From assembly GCF_900446215.1 (NCBI RefSeq), contig NZ_UAQZ01000008.1, forward strand, positions 1 through 41,755: a stretch of 41,755 nucleotides of DNA, written 5' to 3'. Of the stretch, positions 9,470 through 18,087 are shown piece by piece (within the stretch, counting starts at the first letter, position 1; each line of letters begins with the position of its first letter). Origin of the DNA: Burkholderia cenocepacia. GTDB lineage: Bacteria; Pseudomonadota; Gammaproteobacteria; Burkholderiales; Burkholderiaceae. The notes below the pieces were generated by a model that was not told the origin of the DNA, searched no databases, and worked only from the letters and a program-made list of their open reading frames with translations. The translations under genes and the position numbers were made by a program.

Positions 9470-10141
9470 ATGGGTTTTGAACAACTTGCCGAATTGCGGG
9501 CGCAGCTCGCAGCGAAGGCCAAGCAGGAGCGCAACGCGAAGCGGCCGGCAGCGCCGACGGACGCCGGCGCGAAGCCGAAGTCCGGCGACCAGCCGTCCCG
9601 CGGCGCCAAGCCGGGTGCCGGCGCGAAGGCGCAGCATCGGGCGAAGCCTGCCTCGGCAAAGCCGTCGGCGCCGGTCGATCCGGTCATCGTCGCAATCGGC
9701 AAACTGCAGCGGAAGTTTCCGCGCGCGTTCCCGAAGAATCCGGCCCCCAAAGTGCCGCTCAAGGTCGGCATCTGGGACGATCTCGCCCGCGAAGCGCAGG
9801 CCGTCGGCCTCAGCGAAGCCGAACTGCGCGAAGCGATGTCGACGTGGTGCCGTGGCAATCGCTACTGGTCCTGCCTCGTCGAAGACGCGGTGCGCGTCGA
9901 CCTGCAGGGCAACGAAGCCGGGCGCGTGACGCACGACGATGCGGCGCGTGCGCGCCGCCTGAAGGCTCGCCGCCCGAACAAGGGCGCGGCGCAGTCGGCC
10001 AAGGGGGCGCCGCAGCAGCCGAAGGCCGAGCAGCAGGCCGAGGCAGCTGCCGCGCCGCAACCGGCGGAAGCCGAAGCGGAAACGAAGGTGCAGACCGACG
10101 TCGCGCCGCAGGACGAGCAGCAAGCGGCCGGCAACGAGTAA
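9470..10141 (+). CDS. ProQ/FinO-domain RNA chaperone
   Basis: A 223-residue RNA-binding protein. Residues 1-65 are a basic, Ala/Lys/Pro-rich disordered region. Residues about 68-165 are the ProQ/FinO domain (VIVAIGKLQRKFPRAFP, KVPLKVGIWDDLAREAQ, STWCRGNRYWSCLVEDAVRVDLQG). The C-terminus is again low complexity, rich in Ala, Gln, Glu and Lys. It should bind structured sRNAs and mRNA 3' ends and act in post-transcriptional control. The domain lies in the middle, not at the N-terminus as in E. coli ProQ, which is the common layout in beta-proteobacteria. It is transcribed alone, and a strong hairpin follows the stop codon. Confidence 0.88.
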   Translation: MGFEQLAELRAQLAAKAKQERNAKRPAAPTDAGAKPKSGDQPSRGAKPGAGAKAQHRAKPASAKPSAPVDPVIVAIGKLQRKFPRAFPKNPAPKVPLKVGIWDDLAREAQAVGLSEAELREAMSTWCRGNRYWSCLVEDAVRVDLQGNEAGRVTHDDAARARRLKARRPNKGAAQSAKGAPQQPKAEQQAEAAAAPQPAEAEAETKVQTDVAPQDEQQAAGNE

Positions 10142-10625
10142 TCCGCACTGCGCTGCCGTCGACCGTACGGCGCGTGCTCGCATGCAGGTTGCATGCGATG
10201 AATCACACGACAGACCGACTTGCCTCGACAGAGGCAGGTCGGGACTGCCTCACCGGCGCCGATCCGGCCGGTACATTCCCCTCTCTCTCGTCGAACAATC
10301 AACGTGACCGGACGGACAACGTTCGATCCTGGCGCACACGATATTTCGACCGTGCTGATGGAACGTAAATAATACGCATCATCGATTAATCCGGTGCGTC
10401 AGTCAGATAATTCGTTTTACGAAATGATGGCGTGAAAAACGTCGATCGACGCGCGCGCGGTCCCGTGTGCCCATCCCGACAAAACGGCGCGCGATAATCA
10501 CGGCTGGATCGTCGGACTGCGGGCAAGCCAATCGCCGCGATACAAGCAGCCTTTCGAAAAGTAAGGCAAGCCCGCGTCGGCCCCGAGTCACGCCCGGCTT
10601 CATCCACGTCGATACAACCCGGATC
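10142..10625. other. Intergenic region proQ to EamA gene
   Basis: 484 bp without a supportable gene. It carries a strong hairpin at 10215-10242 and a more AT-rich block around 10345-10440 that could hold the promoter of the EamA gene (for example the TAAATAATAC run near 10366). Confidence 0.4.
10215..10242 (+). terminator. Strong stem-loop after proQ
   Basis: A 12-bp stem with one G-T wobble and a GACA loop: CCGACTTGCCTC pairs with GAGGCAGGTCGG. It begins 73 bp after the proQ stop. There is no T run, so it may be a rho-dependent 3' end or an RNA-protecting structure and not an intrinsic terminator. Confidence 0.5.
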
Positions 10626-11687
10626 ATGAACCCGAGACATTCCGCGATTTTCGTCGCGCTCGCCGCCGCTGCGCTGTTCGGCGCCGCGACACCGCTTGCC
10701 AAGGCGCTGATCGGCGCGATGTCGCCGTTCATGGTTGCGGGCCTGTTCTATTTCGGCAGCGGCGTCGGGCTCGGCATCGGGATCCTGCTGCGCGGCTGGC
10801 GTAGCCGTCGCGCACCGGCCGCGGATGCGGCGCCGCTACGGCGTACCGATCTGCCGTGGCTGGCCGGTGCGATCGCGGCGGGCGGCGTGGCGGGCCCGGC
10901 TTTGCTGATGCTCGGGCTGTCGAGCACGCCGGCGGCGACGAGCGCGTTGCTGCTCAATCTCGAAGGCGTGCTGACGGCGGTGATCGCGTGGGTCGTGTTT
11001 CGCGAGAACGTCGATACGCAGATATTCGTCGGCATGGTGGCGATCGTCGCCGGCGGCACGCTGTTGTCGTGGACGCCGGACCGCGCCGGCGTGCCGGTCG
11101 GCGCGTGGCTGATCGTCGGTGCATGCCTGTGCTGGGCGATCGACAACAACCTGACCCGCAAGGTGGCCGCGAACGACGCGATGGTGATTGCGTGCCTGAA
11201 AGGGCTGATCGCGGGGCCGGTGAACATCGGCATCGCGCTGGCGACCGGCGCGACGCTGCCCGCGATACCGGTTACGGCCGCGGCGATGCTGACGGGGCTC
11301 GGCGGCTACGGGATCAGCCTCGTGCTGTTCGTCGTCGCGCTGCGTCATCTCGGCAGCGCGCGCACCGGCGCGTATTTTTCGATCGCGCCGCTGTTCGGGG
11401 TCGTGTTGTCGTTGCTGATCTGGCCCGCGCTGCCGCCCGCGACGTTCTGGATCGCAGCTGCGCTGATGGCGCTCGGCATCTGGCTGCACGTGCGCGAACG
11501 GCACGAGCACGCGCATGAGCACGAGCGGCTCGAGCATACGCACCGGCATCGGCACGACGACCATCACCAGCACTCGCACGATTTTCCGTATGACGGCGAC
11601 GAACCGCACACGCATCCGCACGTGCATTTGCCGATCACGCACAGCCATGCGCATTTTCCGGATATTCATCACCGGCATCGGCATTGA
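10626..11687 (+). CDS. EamA/DMT-family transporter with histidine-rich tail
   Basis: A 353-residue inner-membrane protein. Residues 1-285 form two EamA repeats with about ten membrane helices, starting FVALAAAALFGAATPLAKAL. The conserved glutamate of NLEGVLTAVIAWVVFRE is present in the first repeat. The last 64 residues hold 23 histidines in HxH spacings (HEHAHEHERLEHTHRHRH, HTHPHVHLPITHSHAH) and should sit in the cytoplasm or periplasm as a metal-binding tail, probably for Zn, Ni or Co. EamA proteins usually export metabolites or amino acids, so the tail suggests metal export or metal-sensed activity, but this is inference. I chose ATG 10626 because the hydrophobic region begins directly after it. 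Confidence 0.82.
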   Translation: MNPRHSAIFVALAAAALFGAATPLAKALIGAMSPFMVAGLFYFGSGVGLGIGILLRGWRSRRAPAADAAPLRRTDLPWLAGAIAAGGVAGPALLMLGLSSTPAATSALLLNLEGVLTAVIAWVVFRENVDTQIFVGMVAIVAGGTLLSWTPDRAGVPVGAWLIVGACLCWAIDNNLTRKVAANDAMVIACLKGLIAGPVNIGIALATGATLPAIPVTAAAMLTGLGGYGISLVLFVVALRHLGSARTGAYFSIAPLFGVVLSLLIWPALPPATFWIAAALMALGIWLHVRERHEHAHEHERLEHTHRHRHDDHHQHSHDFPYDGDEPHTHPHVHLPITHSHAHFPDIHHRHRH

Positions 11688-11993
11688 TCGTGTCTTGAGC
11701 AATGCGTGTCGCGCGTCGCAAGGTGACCGTTTATGGGAAACGCGGACAGCCGGTCGTCGACAGGTCGTCGACGCATGTGCCGGCGACCGCACATCGAAGG
11801 CCGCTCGTCACCGGGTCGCGTTGAGGGTGCGGAATGCGCTCCGTTAACCGGATCGCGCGTTCGACGATCATTCGGTCGATGTTGCGCGCGATGCCGGCTC
11901 GTGGAAGCGGAATGTGGCGTCGAAGTCGCGTAACGGCAGGTTCTCGCTAGCGACGCGGCGAAACAGACGACGGTACGTACGTTGCCGCGCCGA
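11688..11993. other. Intergenic region between convergent EamA and nifQ genes
   Basis: 306 bp. I see no gene. An 11-bp word is repeated in tandem near 11752-11773 (GGTCGTCGACA then GGTCGTCGACG). No convincing intrinsic terminator was found. Confidence 0.3.
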
Positions 11994-12584
11994 CTATCGC
12001 GCGCGAGGAAAGCAGAAACCGAAATCCTCGCAGCCCGGGCATCCGGGGGCGGGCCCGGGTGCCACACCGAGCGATGCGGCCACTTCCTGCGCAAGGAATT
12101 TCTTCCAGCGCAGATGCGCGACGTTGCGTGCGGCAAGCGCGGGGAAAAAGCGCTCGAGCATCGCGGATACCGCGTCGCGCCCATCGAGCCCGAGGTCGCG
12201 CCACAGATGATCGGGGCGCAGACACGCATGCGCGATGATTGCGGCGAGGCAGTCGGCATCGTCGCGAGCGACCGCGGGATTCGCGTCGTCCATCAACCGC
12301 GCGTGCAGCGTCGCGACGAATGCCGCGTGCGTGGCCGGCAGCGCTGGCGGCGTGACCGTCGGCGCGAGTGCGGCGATATCGGCGGATCGCAGATGCGGAA
12401 ACTGCCGGGCCAGCAGCCAGGCGAACTGGTCGGGAGACAAGCCCAGCAGCGTCAGTTCGTTACGCCCCGCGCGTGCCGCAACGAGTGTGCCGAACAACCG
12501 GGCATCGGGCACGTCGGCGTTGGCTGTCGCAGATTGCAGCGACTGCAACGCCTGTTCGTACGTGCGATCGGCCGAAGCGGTCAT
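11994..12584 (-). CDS. nifQ: NifQ family molybdenum-handling protein
   Basis: A 196-residue NifQ-type protein. In diazotrophs NifQ is an Fe-S protein that donates molybdenum for FeMo-cofactor synthesis. Family features are the helical body (AFVATLHARLMDDANPAVARDDADCLAAIIAHACLRPDHLWRDLGL), the LRWKKFLAQEV helix near residue 160, and the C-terminal cysteine motif. The motif is normally Cys-X4-Cys-X2-Cys-X5-Cys, but here it reads GPAPGCPGCEDFGFC, so the first cysteine is replaced by glycine. The gene lies 75 bp downstream of a molbindin on the same strand. No nif structural genes are in the window, so its role may be general Mo storage or insertion and not nitrogenase. Confidence 0.8.
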   Translation of the reverse strand: MTASADRTYEQALQSLQSATANADVPDARLFGTLVAARAGRNELTLLGLSPDQFAWLLARQFPHLRSADIAALAPTVTPPALPATHAAFVATLHARLMDDANPAVARDDADCLAAIIAHACLRPDHLWRDLGLDGRDAVSAMLERFFPALAARNVAHLRWKKFLAQEVAASLGVAPGPAPGCPGCEDFGFCFPRAR

Positions 12585-12659
12585 CGTCAGCCTCCGGACG
12601 GGAACCAGGCCGCACGCATGCGACGTGCACGACGTATCACCATCGCGATCGTCACACGA

Positions 12660-13085
12660 TCACTCGACGCCGACGATCACGCTCGACGCCTTGAAGATCG
12701 CGGACGCAGCGGTGCCGCTCGCGAGGCCGAGACGATCGACGCTGTCGTTGGTGACGATCGCGACGATCTCCGCGCCGCCCGCGGCCTTGATCACGACTTC
12801 CGAATTGACCGCGCCCTTCGCGACCGACGCGACGGTGCCCGTCACGCAGTTGCGCGCCGACACCTTGCTGCTGTCCACATCGACCATCACGATGACCGAC
12901 GATGCCTTGACGAGCGCGAACGCCTTCGTGCCGGCCGCGAGGCCCAGCGACGCCGCGCTGCCGTGGGTGATCACGGCGACGATCTCGAGGCCGTCCTGCG
13001 TGCGCAGCGTGATTTCGTCGTTGACGGCACCGGGCTTGACGGCGCCGATCTGGCCGGCGAATTGGTTGCGGGCGCTGGTTCGCAT
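12660..13085 (-). CDS. Molbindin with two TOBE/Mop domains
   Basis: A 141-residue cytoplasmic molybdate-binding protein made of two Mop repeats: residues about 6-70 (SARNQFAGQIGAVKPGAVNDEI ... AFALVKASSVIVMVD) and about 76-141 (SARNCVTGTVASVAKGAVNSEV ... ASAIFKASSVIVGVE). The repeated SARN, KGAVN and KASSVI motifs line the oxyanion sites at the oligomer interface. Two-domain proteins of this type are ModG-like and store molybdate or tungstate. It is followed by nifQ and preceded by a 168-bp gap after the efflux operon, so the two genes probably form a small molybdenum unit. No ModE-like palindrome was spotted in the gap. Confidence 0.85.
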   Translation of the reverse strand: MRTSARNQFAGQIGAVKPGAVNDEITLRTQDGLEIVAVITHGSAASLGLAAGTKAFALVKASSVIVMVDVDSSKVSARNCVTGTVASVAKGAVNSEVVIKAAGGAEIVAIVTNDSVDRLGLASGTAASAIFKASSVIVGVE

Positions 13086-13220
13086 GATGATTCTCCGAGG
13101 TGGATGCCGCGGCCGGCCCGGCTGCGGCAGCAGATGAATGGAAATGCATCGGCCAGTGTACCGGCAACGCGGGTGGGCGTCGCCCAGCGGATGCCATGAC
13201 GCGCATCACGAAAACTCGCT

Positions 13221-13252
13221 GTCATCGCGCGTTTCGTGCCGGCGGCGATGAC
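13221..13252 (-). terminator. Probable terminator of the efflux operon
   Basis: Directly after the TAG stop at 13254, on the minus strand, GTCATCGC pairs with GCGATGAC across a 16-nt loop, followed within a few bases by TTTT. The position fits the end of the marR-to-lipoprotein operon. Confidence 0.5.
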
Positions 13253-13253
13253 G

Positions 13254-14741
13254 CTACGGCGCTGACGGGCCGCTCGCGGGCGTCGCGGCGGCGGAGCCGG
13301 CAGCCGTCGCGCCGTCGCTCTCCCACCCGCCACCGAGCGCGAGGAAGAGCCGCACCTGGTCGGCCGCGACCTGGCCTTCGGCCGCCGCGACCTGCGCCTG
13401 CACGCTCGTCAACGTGCGCGTCGCATCGAGATCGGCGATGAACGATTCGCGGCCGGCCGCGTAGAGACGATGGGTTTCGGCGGCGGAATTGCGGGCCGAC
13501 TCGTACGCGGTGCGCAGCGCGTCCGTACGCTGCACGTCGGCGGCATAGGTCGCGAGGCTCGACTGCGTTTCGCGCAGCGCATTCAGCACGACGCCGTCGA
13601 AGTGCGCGAGTGCGCCGCCCGTCGCGGCTTCGGCCTCGCGCACGCGCGCGCGCTGGCCGTTGACGGGGAACGACCAGCTGATCAGCGGACCGAACGACCA
13701 GCGATTCGTGGTGGACGAGAACAGATCGGCGGCGACGCCGACCGAGCCGGCCGACGCGCCGATGCTGACCGACGGGTACAGCGCGGCGGTCGCCACGCCG
13801 ATCCGCGCGGTCGCGGCGGCGAGCTGCCGCTCGGCTTCGCGCACGTCGGGGCGGCGGCGCAACAGCGCCGCGCCGTCGCCGATCGGAATCGGCTGACGCA
13901 GCTTCGGCAGGCGTTCGCACTCGGCGGCGGCCTTCGGCAGATCGGCCGGCGCGCGCGCGAGCAGCGCCGCGAGCTGGTACTGCGCGACCTTGCGGCGGCC
14001 CTCGAAGCGCGGAATGTCGGCGGAGAGCGTGCGCACCTGCGTCACGCCGCGCGTCACGTCGGTCTGGTTGCCGCGTCCGGCATCGCGCAGCCGCTGCGAC
14101 AGTTTCACGCGCTGCTGCTGCAACGCGAGCGACTGCTTCGCGATCGCCAGTTCGTCGCCGGCCGAGCACGCTTCGACGTACGCGCGCACGACGTCGGCCA
14201 CGACCGTGATGCGCGCGAGGTCGCCGGCCGCCTTGACGGCCTCGCTGTCCGCGCGCGCGGCTTCGACGCCGCGCCGCAGCTTGCCGAACAGGTCGAGCTC
14301 GTACGACACGTTGATGCCGACCGTGCCTTCGTTGACGACCGGCAGCTTGTTTTCGAGCAGGTATTGCTCGGCCGATTCCTGCGCGCGCTGCACGGCCGCT
14401 TCCGCGCCGCCCGAGAATCCGCCCTGTTCGTTCGCGACCACCAGCGCCGCGCGCGAGCGGGCGAGGTTGGCCGCGGCGACGCGCAGGTCGGTGTTCGACT
14501 TCAACGCGTCGCGCACGAGCCCGTCGAGGACCGGGTCGTCGTACAGCTGCCACCAGTTGCCGGGCACCGCGTCGCGCGACACCAGCGCGCCGTTCGCGTC
14601 GTCGAGCGCATGATTCGCGAGCGGCGCATTGACGTACGCGTGCTGCGGCAGCGTGTAGTCGGGGCCGACCGACTTGCACGCACCGAGTGCGAGCGCCAGC
14701 GGGGCGAGCGTTGCCGCGACGCGCAGACCGTGCCGCTTCAT
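13254..14741 (-). CDS. NodT/OprM-type outer-membrane efflux lipoprotein
   Basis: A 495-residue outer-membrane channel of a tripartite pump. The N-terminus is a lipoprotein signal with lipobox LALGAC and Cys22 as the lipidated residue, followed by KSVGPDY, typical of the RND-type outer membrane lipoprotein (NodT) family. Two OEP domains follow: about 70-270 (WWQLYDDPVLDGLVRDALKSN, LARSRAALVVANEQGGF, VSYELDLFGKLRRGVEAAR) and about 290-470 (LLRRRPDVREAERQLAAATARIGVATAALYPSVSI). It overlaps the HlyD gene by 4 bp (ATGA) and is the last gene of the five-gene efflux operon. The intact frame and normal length suggest function. Confidence 0.9.
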   Translation of the reverse strand: MKRHGLRVAATLAPLALALGACKSVGPDYTLPQHAYVNAPLANHALDDANGALVSRDAVPGNWWQLYDDPVLDGLVRDALKSNTDLRVAAANLARSRAALVVANEQGGFSGGAEAAVQRAQESAEQYLLENKLPVVNEGTVGINVSYELDLFGKLRRGVEAARADSEAVKAAGDLARITVVADVVRAYVEACSAGDELAIAKQSLALQQQRVKLSQRLRDAGRGNQTDVTRGVTQVRTLSADIPRFEGRRKVAQYQLAALLARAPADLPKAAAECERLPKLRQPIPIGDGAALLRRRPDVREAERQLAAATARIGVATAALYPSVSIGASAGSVGVAADLFSSTTNRWSFGPLISWSFPVNGQRARVREAEAATGGALAHFDGVVLNALRETQSSLATYAADVQRTDALRTAYESARNSAAETHRLYAAGRESFIADLDATRTLTSVQAQVAAAEGQVAADQVRLFLALGGGWESDGATAAGSAAATPASGPSAP

Positions 14742-15715
14742 TGCGAGGCTCCGGTGGCGCTCGCGGCCGTACCGGACGCAGCCGGAACCGGCGCGCTCGC
14801 CGATGCGGTGCTGGCGCCCACCGGCTTCGCGTTGTCGTTGCGGCGCGCGTCGGCGCCGCGCATCGACACGGTCGCGGTGCGGCCCGCGATCATCCGGAAG
14901 TCGTCGGGCACCTCGTCGAGCACGACGCGCACCGGCACGCGCTGCGCGAGCCGCACCCAGCTGAACGCCGGATTCACGTTCGGCAGCAGATTCGCGCCCT
15001 GCGTGCGGTCGCGATCCTCGATCGCGGCGACGATGCTCTGCACGTGGCCGCGCAGCGCATGCGGCTCGCCCATCACGATGATGTCGACCGGCTGGCCGAT
15101 ATGGATGCCGCGCAGCTTGGTTTCCTCGAAGTAGCCGTCGACGCGGAACGAGTTGCGGTCGACGACCGACAGCACCGCGCGGCCGGCCGGCACGTACTCG
15201 CCGACGCGCGGGGCGCGGTCGTTCAGGTAGCCGTCCACGGGACTGACGATCGTCGTGCGCTGCAGGTTCAGCTTCGCGGTGTCGAGCGACACCTGCGCAT
15301 CGGCGACGCTCGCTTCGCCCTGCTCGACGCGCGTGCGGCTTTCCTCGACCTGTTCGCTCGCGACCAGGTTGCCGAGCTGCAGGTTGCGCGCGTATTCGCG
15401 CTTCGCCTGCGCCAGCGTCGCGCGGCGCTGCGCGAGCGTCGCTTCGGCGAGCCGCTCCGCGAGCGCGTAGCGCGCCTGGTCGATCACGAACAGCACCTGG
15501 CCGCGCTTGACCTCCTGGTTGTCGGCGACCTGCACCGACGTGATGAGGCCCGACACGTCCGGCGCGACCTGGATCACGTCGGCGCGCACGTGCCCGTCGC
15601 GCGTCCACGGCGAGAACATGTAGTAGTTGATGATGCGCCACAGCACGAGGCCGGCCACGACGACGACGATCAGGGTGAGCAGGACTTGCCCTGCCGAGAG
15701 CCAGGTTTTTTTCAC
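14738..15715 (-). CDS. HlyD/EmrA-family membrane fusion protein (AaeA-like)
   Basis: A 325-residue periplasmic adaptor. It has a signal-anchor helix at about residues 8-28 (VLLTLIVVVVAGLVLWRII), the first half of a biotinyl-lipoyl domain (GHVRADVIQVAPDVSGLI), a short coiled-coil hairpin at about 80-150 (LAERLAEATLAQRRATLAQ), the second lipoyl half (TIVSPVDGYLNDRAPRVGEYV), and a beta-barrel domain with FRVDGYFEETKLRGIHIG. The order next to DUF1656 and FUSC genes is that of AaeXAB-type aromatic acid efflux systems. The C-terminal 40 residues are Ala/Ser/Pro-rich. It starts 1 bp after the DUF1656 stop and overlaps the lipoprotein gene. Confidence 0.9.
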   Translation of the reverse strand: MKKTWLSAGQVLLTLIVVVVAGLVLWRIINYYMFSPWTRDGHVRADVIQVAPDVSGLITSVQVADNQEVKRGQVLFVIDQARYALAERLAEATLAQRRATLAQAKREYARNLQLGNLVASEQVEESRTRVEQGEASVADAQVSLDTAKLNLQRTTIVSPVDGYLNDRAPRVGEYVPAGRAVLSVVDRNSFRVDGYFEETKLRGIHIGQPVDIIVMGEPHALRGHVQSIVAAIEDRDRTQGANLLPNVNPAFSWVRLAQRVPVRVVLDEVPDDFRMIAGRTATVSMRGADARRNDNAKPVGASTASASAPVPAASGTAASATGASQ

Positions 15716-15716
15716 G

Positions 15717-15929
15717 TTAGGTAGCCACGAGTTGGTGGGACACGATCACGACGGCGGCCAGCACGAATACGTAGATGCCGAGGTCGAAGATCGAACGGTG
15801 CCAGACGAGGCGGTAGAAGCCGACGCGTTCGAGCACCGCGCGCACGACGATGTTGATCAGGTAGGCGATCAGCATCAGCACGAGCGGGGCCGGCACGAAC
15901 ACGCCGAAGATATCGATTTCGCCGATCAT
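15717..15929 (-). CDS. DUF1656 small membrane protein (AaeX-like)
   Basis: A 70-residue inner-membrane protein with two predicted helices (VPAPLVLMLIAYLINIVVRAVL near residues 10-31, and LGIYVFVLAAVVIVSHQL near 50-67). DUF1656 proteins almost always lie between FUSC-type and HlyD-type pump genes, as here. The exact role is unknown; it is presumably an accessory subunit. Start ATG 15929 (MIGEIDIFGVFV) is the family start. Confidence 0.85.
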   Translation of the reverse strand: MIGEIDIFGVFVPAPLVLMLIAYLINIVVRAVLERVGFYRLVWHRSIFDLGIYVFVLAAVVIVSHQLVAT

Positions 15930-15963
15930 GGTCGCGGTCGGAAGGACAAGGTGGAAAGCCGGC

Positions 15964-18087
15964 TCATGCGCGCGCTCCGTCCGGCGGCTGCGGCGCTTGC
16001 GCGGACGCGGCCGGATACAGCGACAGGCGCAGGCCGACGAGCGCATGCAGCGTGTCGCGCAGCCGGCGGTGCGTGGCGGGCACCGCGGGTGCGGCCGTGC
16101 CGTCGGTCGGCGCGGCGTCCGGCAGGGTGCGGCCGGCCACGCGCCGCAGCGCGTCGTCGATCGTCGCCAGCAGCGCGGGCGGCGCGGGCTGGCGCGCATT
16201 CGCGGCCGCGCAGCGCGTGTAGTGATCGGTGACGCCGGCCAGCACGCGATCGATCGCATCGGGCACGTCGCCCGACAGCCGGCGTCGCGAGCGGCGCAGG
16301 TCGAGCGCGTTCAGCGCGATGCGCAGGTCGCGGAAGCTTTCGATCGACGGATGGCGGTGGTCGTCGGACGCGCCGAGGCGCGGCAGCAGTTGCGTGACGC
16401 GATCGAGCATCCGCGACGCGTGGTTGCGCTGGTCGTCGAGCGGCTGCGTCGACGCGGAGCGCGCGACGTCCTCCCAGCCCGAGCGCAGCAGGCGCCGCAC
16501 CGCGAGTTCCGCGCCGAACGGCCGCGTCGCGCGCGTCCATACGTACGCGAACAGCAGCCCGGCGACGCCCGCGAGATTGCTGTTCAGGAACACGAAGAAA
16601 TCGGCTTCGTACGCGCTCTGGATGCTGATGAAGGTGGCCGTGTTCACCGCGACGAGCATCGTCACCATGTTGAACTGCGGGCGCGGCAGCAGCGTGCCGA
16701 TCAGGATGAACGGGCCCGCGAACATCAGCACGAGCATCGCGAAATCGTGCACGTGCGGCAGCACGACGAACAGGTACAGGCCCGCGAACACGACGCTCGC
16801 GGTGGTCGACAGGAAAAACTTGAACACCAGCGGCGCCGGCTCGTCGAGCGCGGCGAAGAAGCTGCACGACACGGCCACGAGCGTGACGGCCGCCGCGCCG
16901 TCGTGCCAGCCGGACGAGATCCACAGCCAGCACGCGAACACGATCGCGAACACGACGGTCAGCGTCGAGAACAGCATCATCCCGCGATCGAAGAAGCGCT
17001 CGGTGCCGCCGAGCCGCCAGTGCCGGTAGCGCGGCTGCCATACGCCCGATTCGTTCGCGATCAGCGCGCGCAGCGAGCGGCAGTCCTGCCAGATGTCGAT
17101 GACCTGGCGCAGCCGCCACAGTGCATTCGACATCAGCGCGCCGTCCCAGCTCGCCAGCGCGCTGTCGGGCGGCTGCAGCGCGGCGATGCGCGCGCGCAGG
17201 TCGTCCGCGACCGGATCGTGCGCCATGTCGCCGCCCGCGTCGGTCTGCACGGCCGGCAGCGGTGCGTCGAACCACTTCGCGGCGTCGGCCAGCAGTGCGT
17301 CGAGCGCGGGCGGGCGCACGTGCAGGTCGCGCATCAGCGCGATCAGCGGATCGGCGAGCGACGACATCAGCGGCAGGAACAGCTGCATCCGGCCCGCGAG
17401 CGCCTGCGCGCGCGCGAGGACGCGCGGATGCGCATGGTCGTAGCCCAACTGGCTCAGCAGGAACTCGAGGCCGGTGATGGTCGCGGCGAGCCGCTGCCGG
17501 CACGCGGACAGCGCCTTGCCCGCCAGGTGCCCGGACAGCGTTTCGCGGCCGTAGAACGCGGCGTCCTTGAACCACGCGTCGGTGCGCTCGATCAGCGTCG
17601 GCGCGAGCCGGTTCGGGAACACGGCGCTGCCGACCACGCTCGCGCACACGATGCCGAGCACGATTTCCTCGGTGCGCGCGATCGCGACGTCGAACACGGT
17701 GGACGGATCGGTGACGGTCGGCAGCGCGACCAGCGGCATCGTATAACCGGCGAGCATGAAGACGTAGCTGCGGGCGGTGCGGTCGGAGATCGCGAGGTAC
17801 AGCAGCGTGCCGCACCAGGTCGCGACGATGATGCTGAACAGGAGCGGCGTCTCGACGAACGGCGGCACGAAGAAGATCGCGGCGGCCGCGCCGAGCGCGG
17901 TGCCGAGCGCGCGGTACAGCGCTTTCGAGCGCGTCGCGCCGACGAACGGGTTCGACACGATGTAGACGCTCGCCATCGCCCAGTACGGGCGCGGCAGCTG
18001 GAAATACAGGCCGAGGTACAGCGCCAGCATCGACGCGGCGAACGTCTTGCCCGAGAACAGCCAGTCGCGAAGGCTCGGATAGGTCAT
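15964..18087 (-). CDS. FUSC-family inner-membrane efflux transporter (AaeB-like)
   Basis: A 707-residue inner-membrane pump of the FUSC/aromatic acid exporter family. The N-terminal membrane block covers about residues 15-170 (FAASMLALYLGLYFQLPRPYWAM, IFFVPPFVETPLLFSIIVATW, YVFMLAGYTMPLVALPTV). A cytoplasmic domain lies at about 170-370, a second membrane block at about 375-530 (GMMLFSTLTVVFAIVFACWLW, HDFAMLVLMFAGPFILIGTL), and a C-terminal soluble domain follows. This two-block layout is typical of the family. The start overlaps the marR stop (ATGA). With DUF1656, HlyD and the outer membrane lipoprotein it should form a full tripartite exporter for aromatic acids or related compounds. The actual substrate is not evident. 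Confidence 0.9.
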   Translation of the reverse strand: MTYPSLRDWLFSGKTFAASMLALYLGLYFQLPRPYWAMASVYIVSNPFVGATRSKALYRALGTALGAAAAIFFVPPFVETPLLFSIIVATWCGTLLYLAISDRTARSYVFMLAGYTMPLVALPTVTDPSTVFDVAIARTEEIVLGIVCASVVGSAVFPNRLAPTLIERTDAWFKDAAFYGRETLSGHLAGKALSACRQRLAATITGLEFLLSQLGYDHAHPRVLARAQALAGRMQLFLPLMSSLADPLIALMRDLHVRPPALDALLADAAKWFDAPLPAVQTDAGGDMAHDPVADDLRARIAALQPPDSALASWDGALMSNALWRLRQVIDIWQDCRSLRALIANESGVWQPRYRHWRLGGTERFFDRGMMLFSTLTVVFAIVFACWLWISSGWHDGAAAVTLVAVSCSFFAALDEPAPLVFKFFLSTTASVVFAGLYLFVVLPHVHDFAMLVLMFAGPFILIGTLLPRPQFNMVTMLVAVNTATFISIQSAYEADFFVFLNSNLAGVAGLLFAYVWTRATRPFGAELAVRRLLRSGWEDVARSASTQPLDDQRNHASRMLDRVTQLLPRLGASDDHRHPSIESFRDLRIALNALDLRRSRRRLSGDVPDAIDRVLAGVTDHYTRCAAANARQPAPPALLATIDDALRRVAGRTLPDAAPTDGTAAPAVPATHRRLRDTLHALVGLRLSLYPAASAQAPQPPDGARA

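Noticed and set aside
11982..13199. Long plus-strand frame opposite nifQ and the molbindin
   Set aside because: It is an arginine-rich antisense frame typical of high-GC DNA; the minus-strand proteins have clear families.
13254..15641. A continuous 795-codon frame that could suggest a fusion of HlyD-like and outer-membrane proteins
   Set aside because: Its first 300 codons are the wrong frame of the HlyD gene; the lipoprotein starts at 14741 with its own signal peptide.
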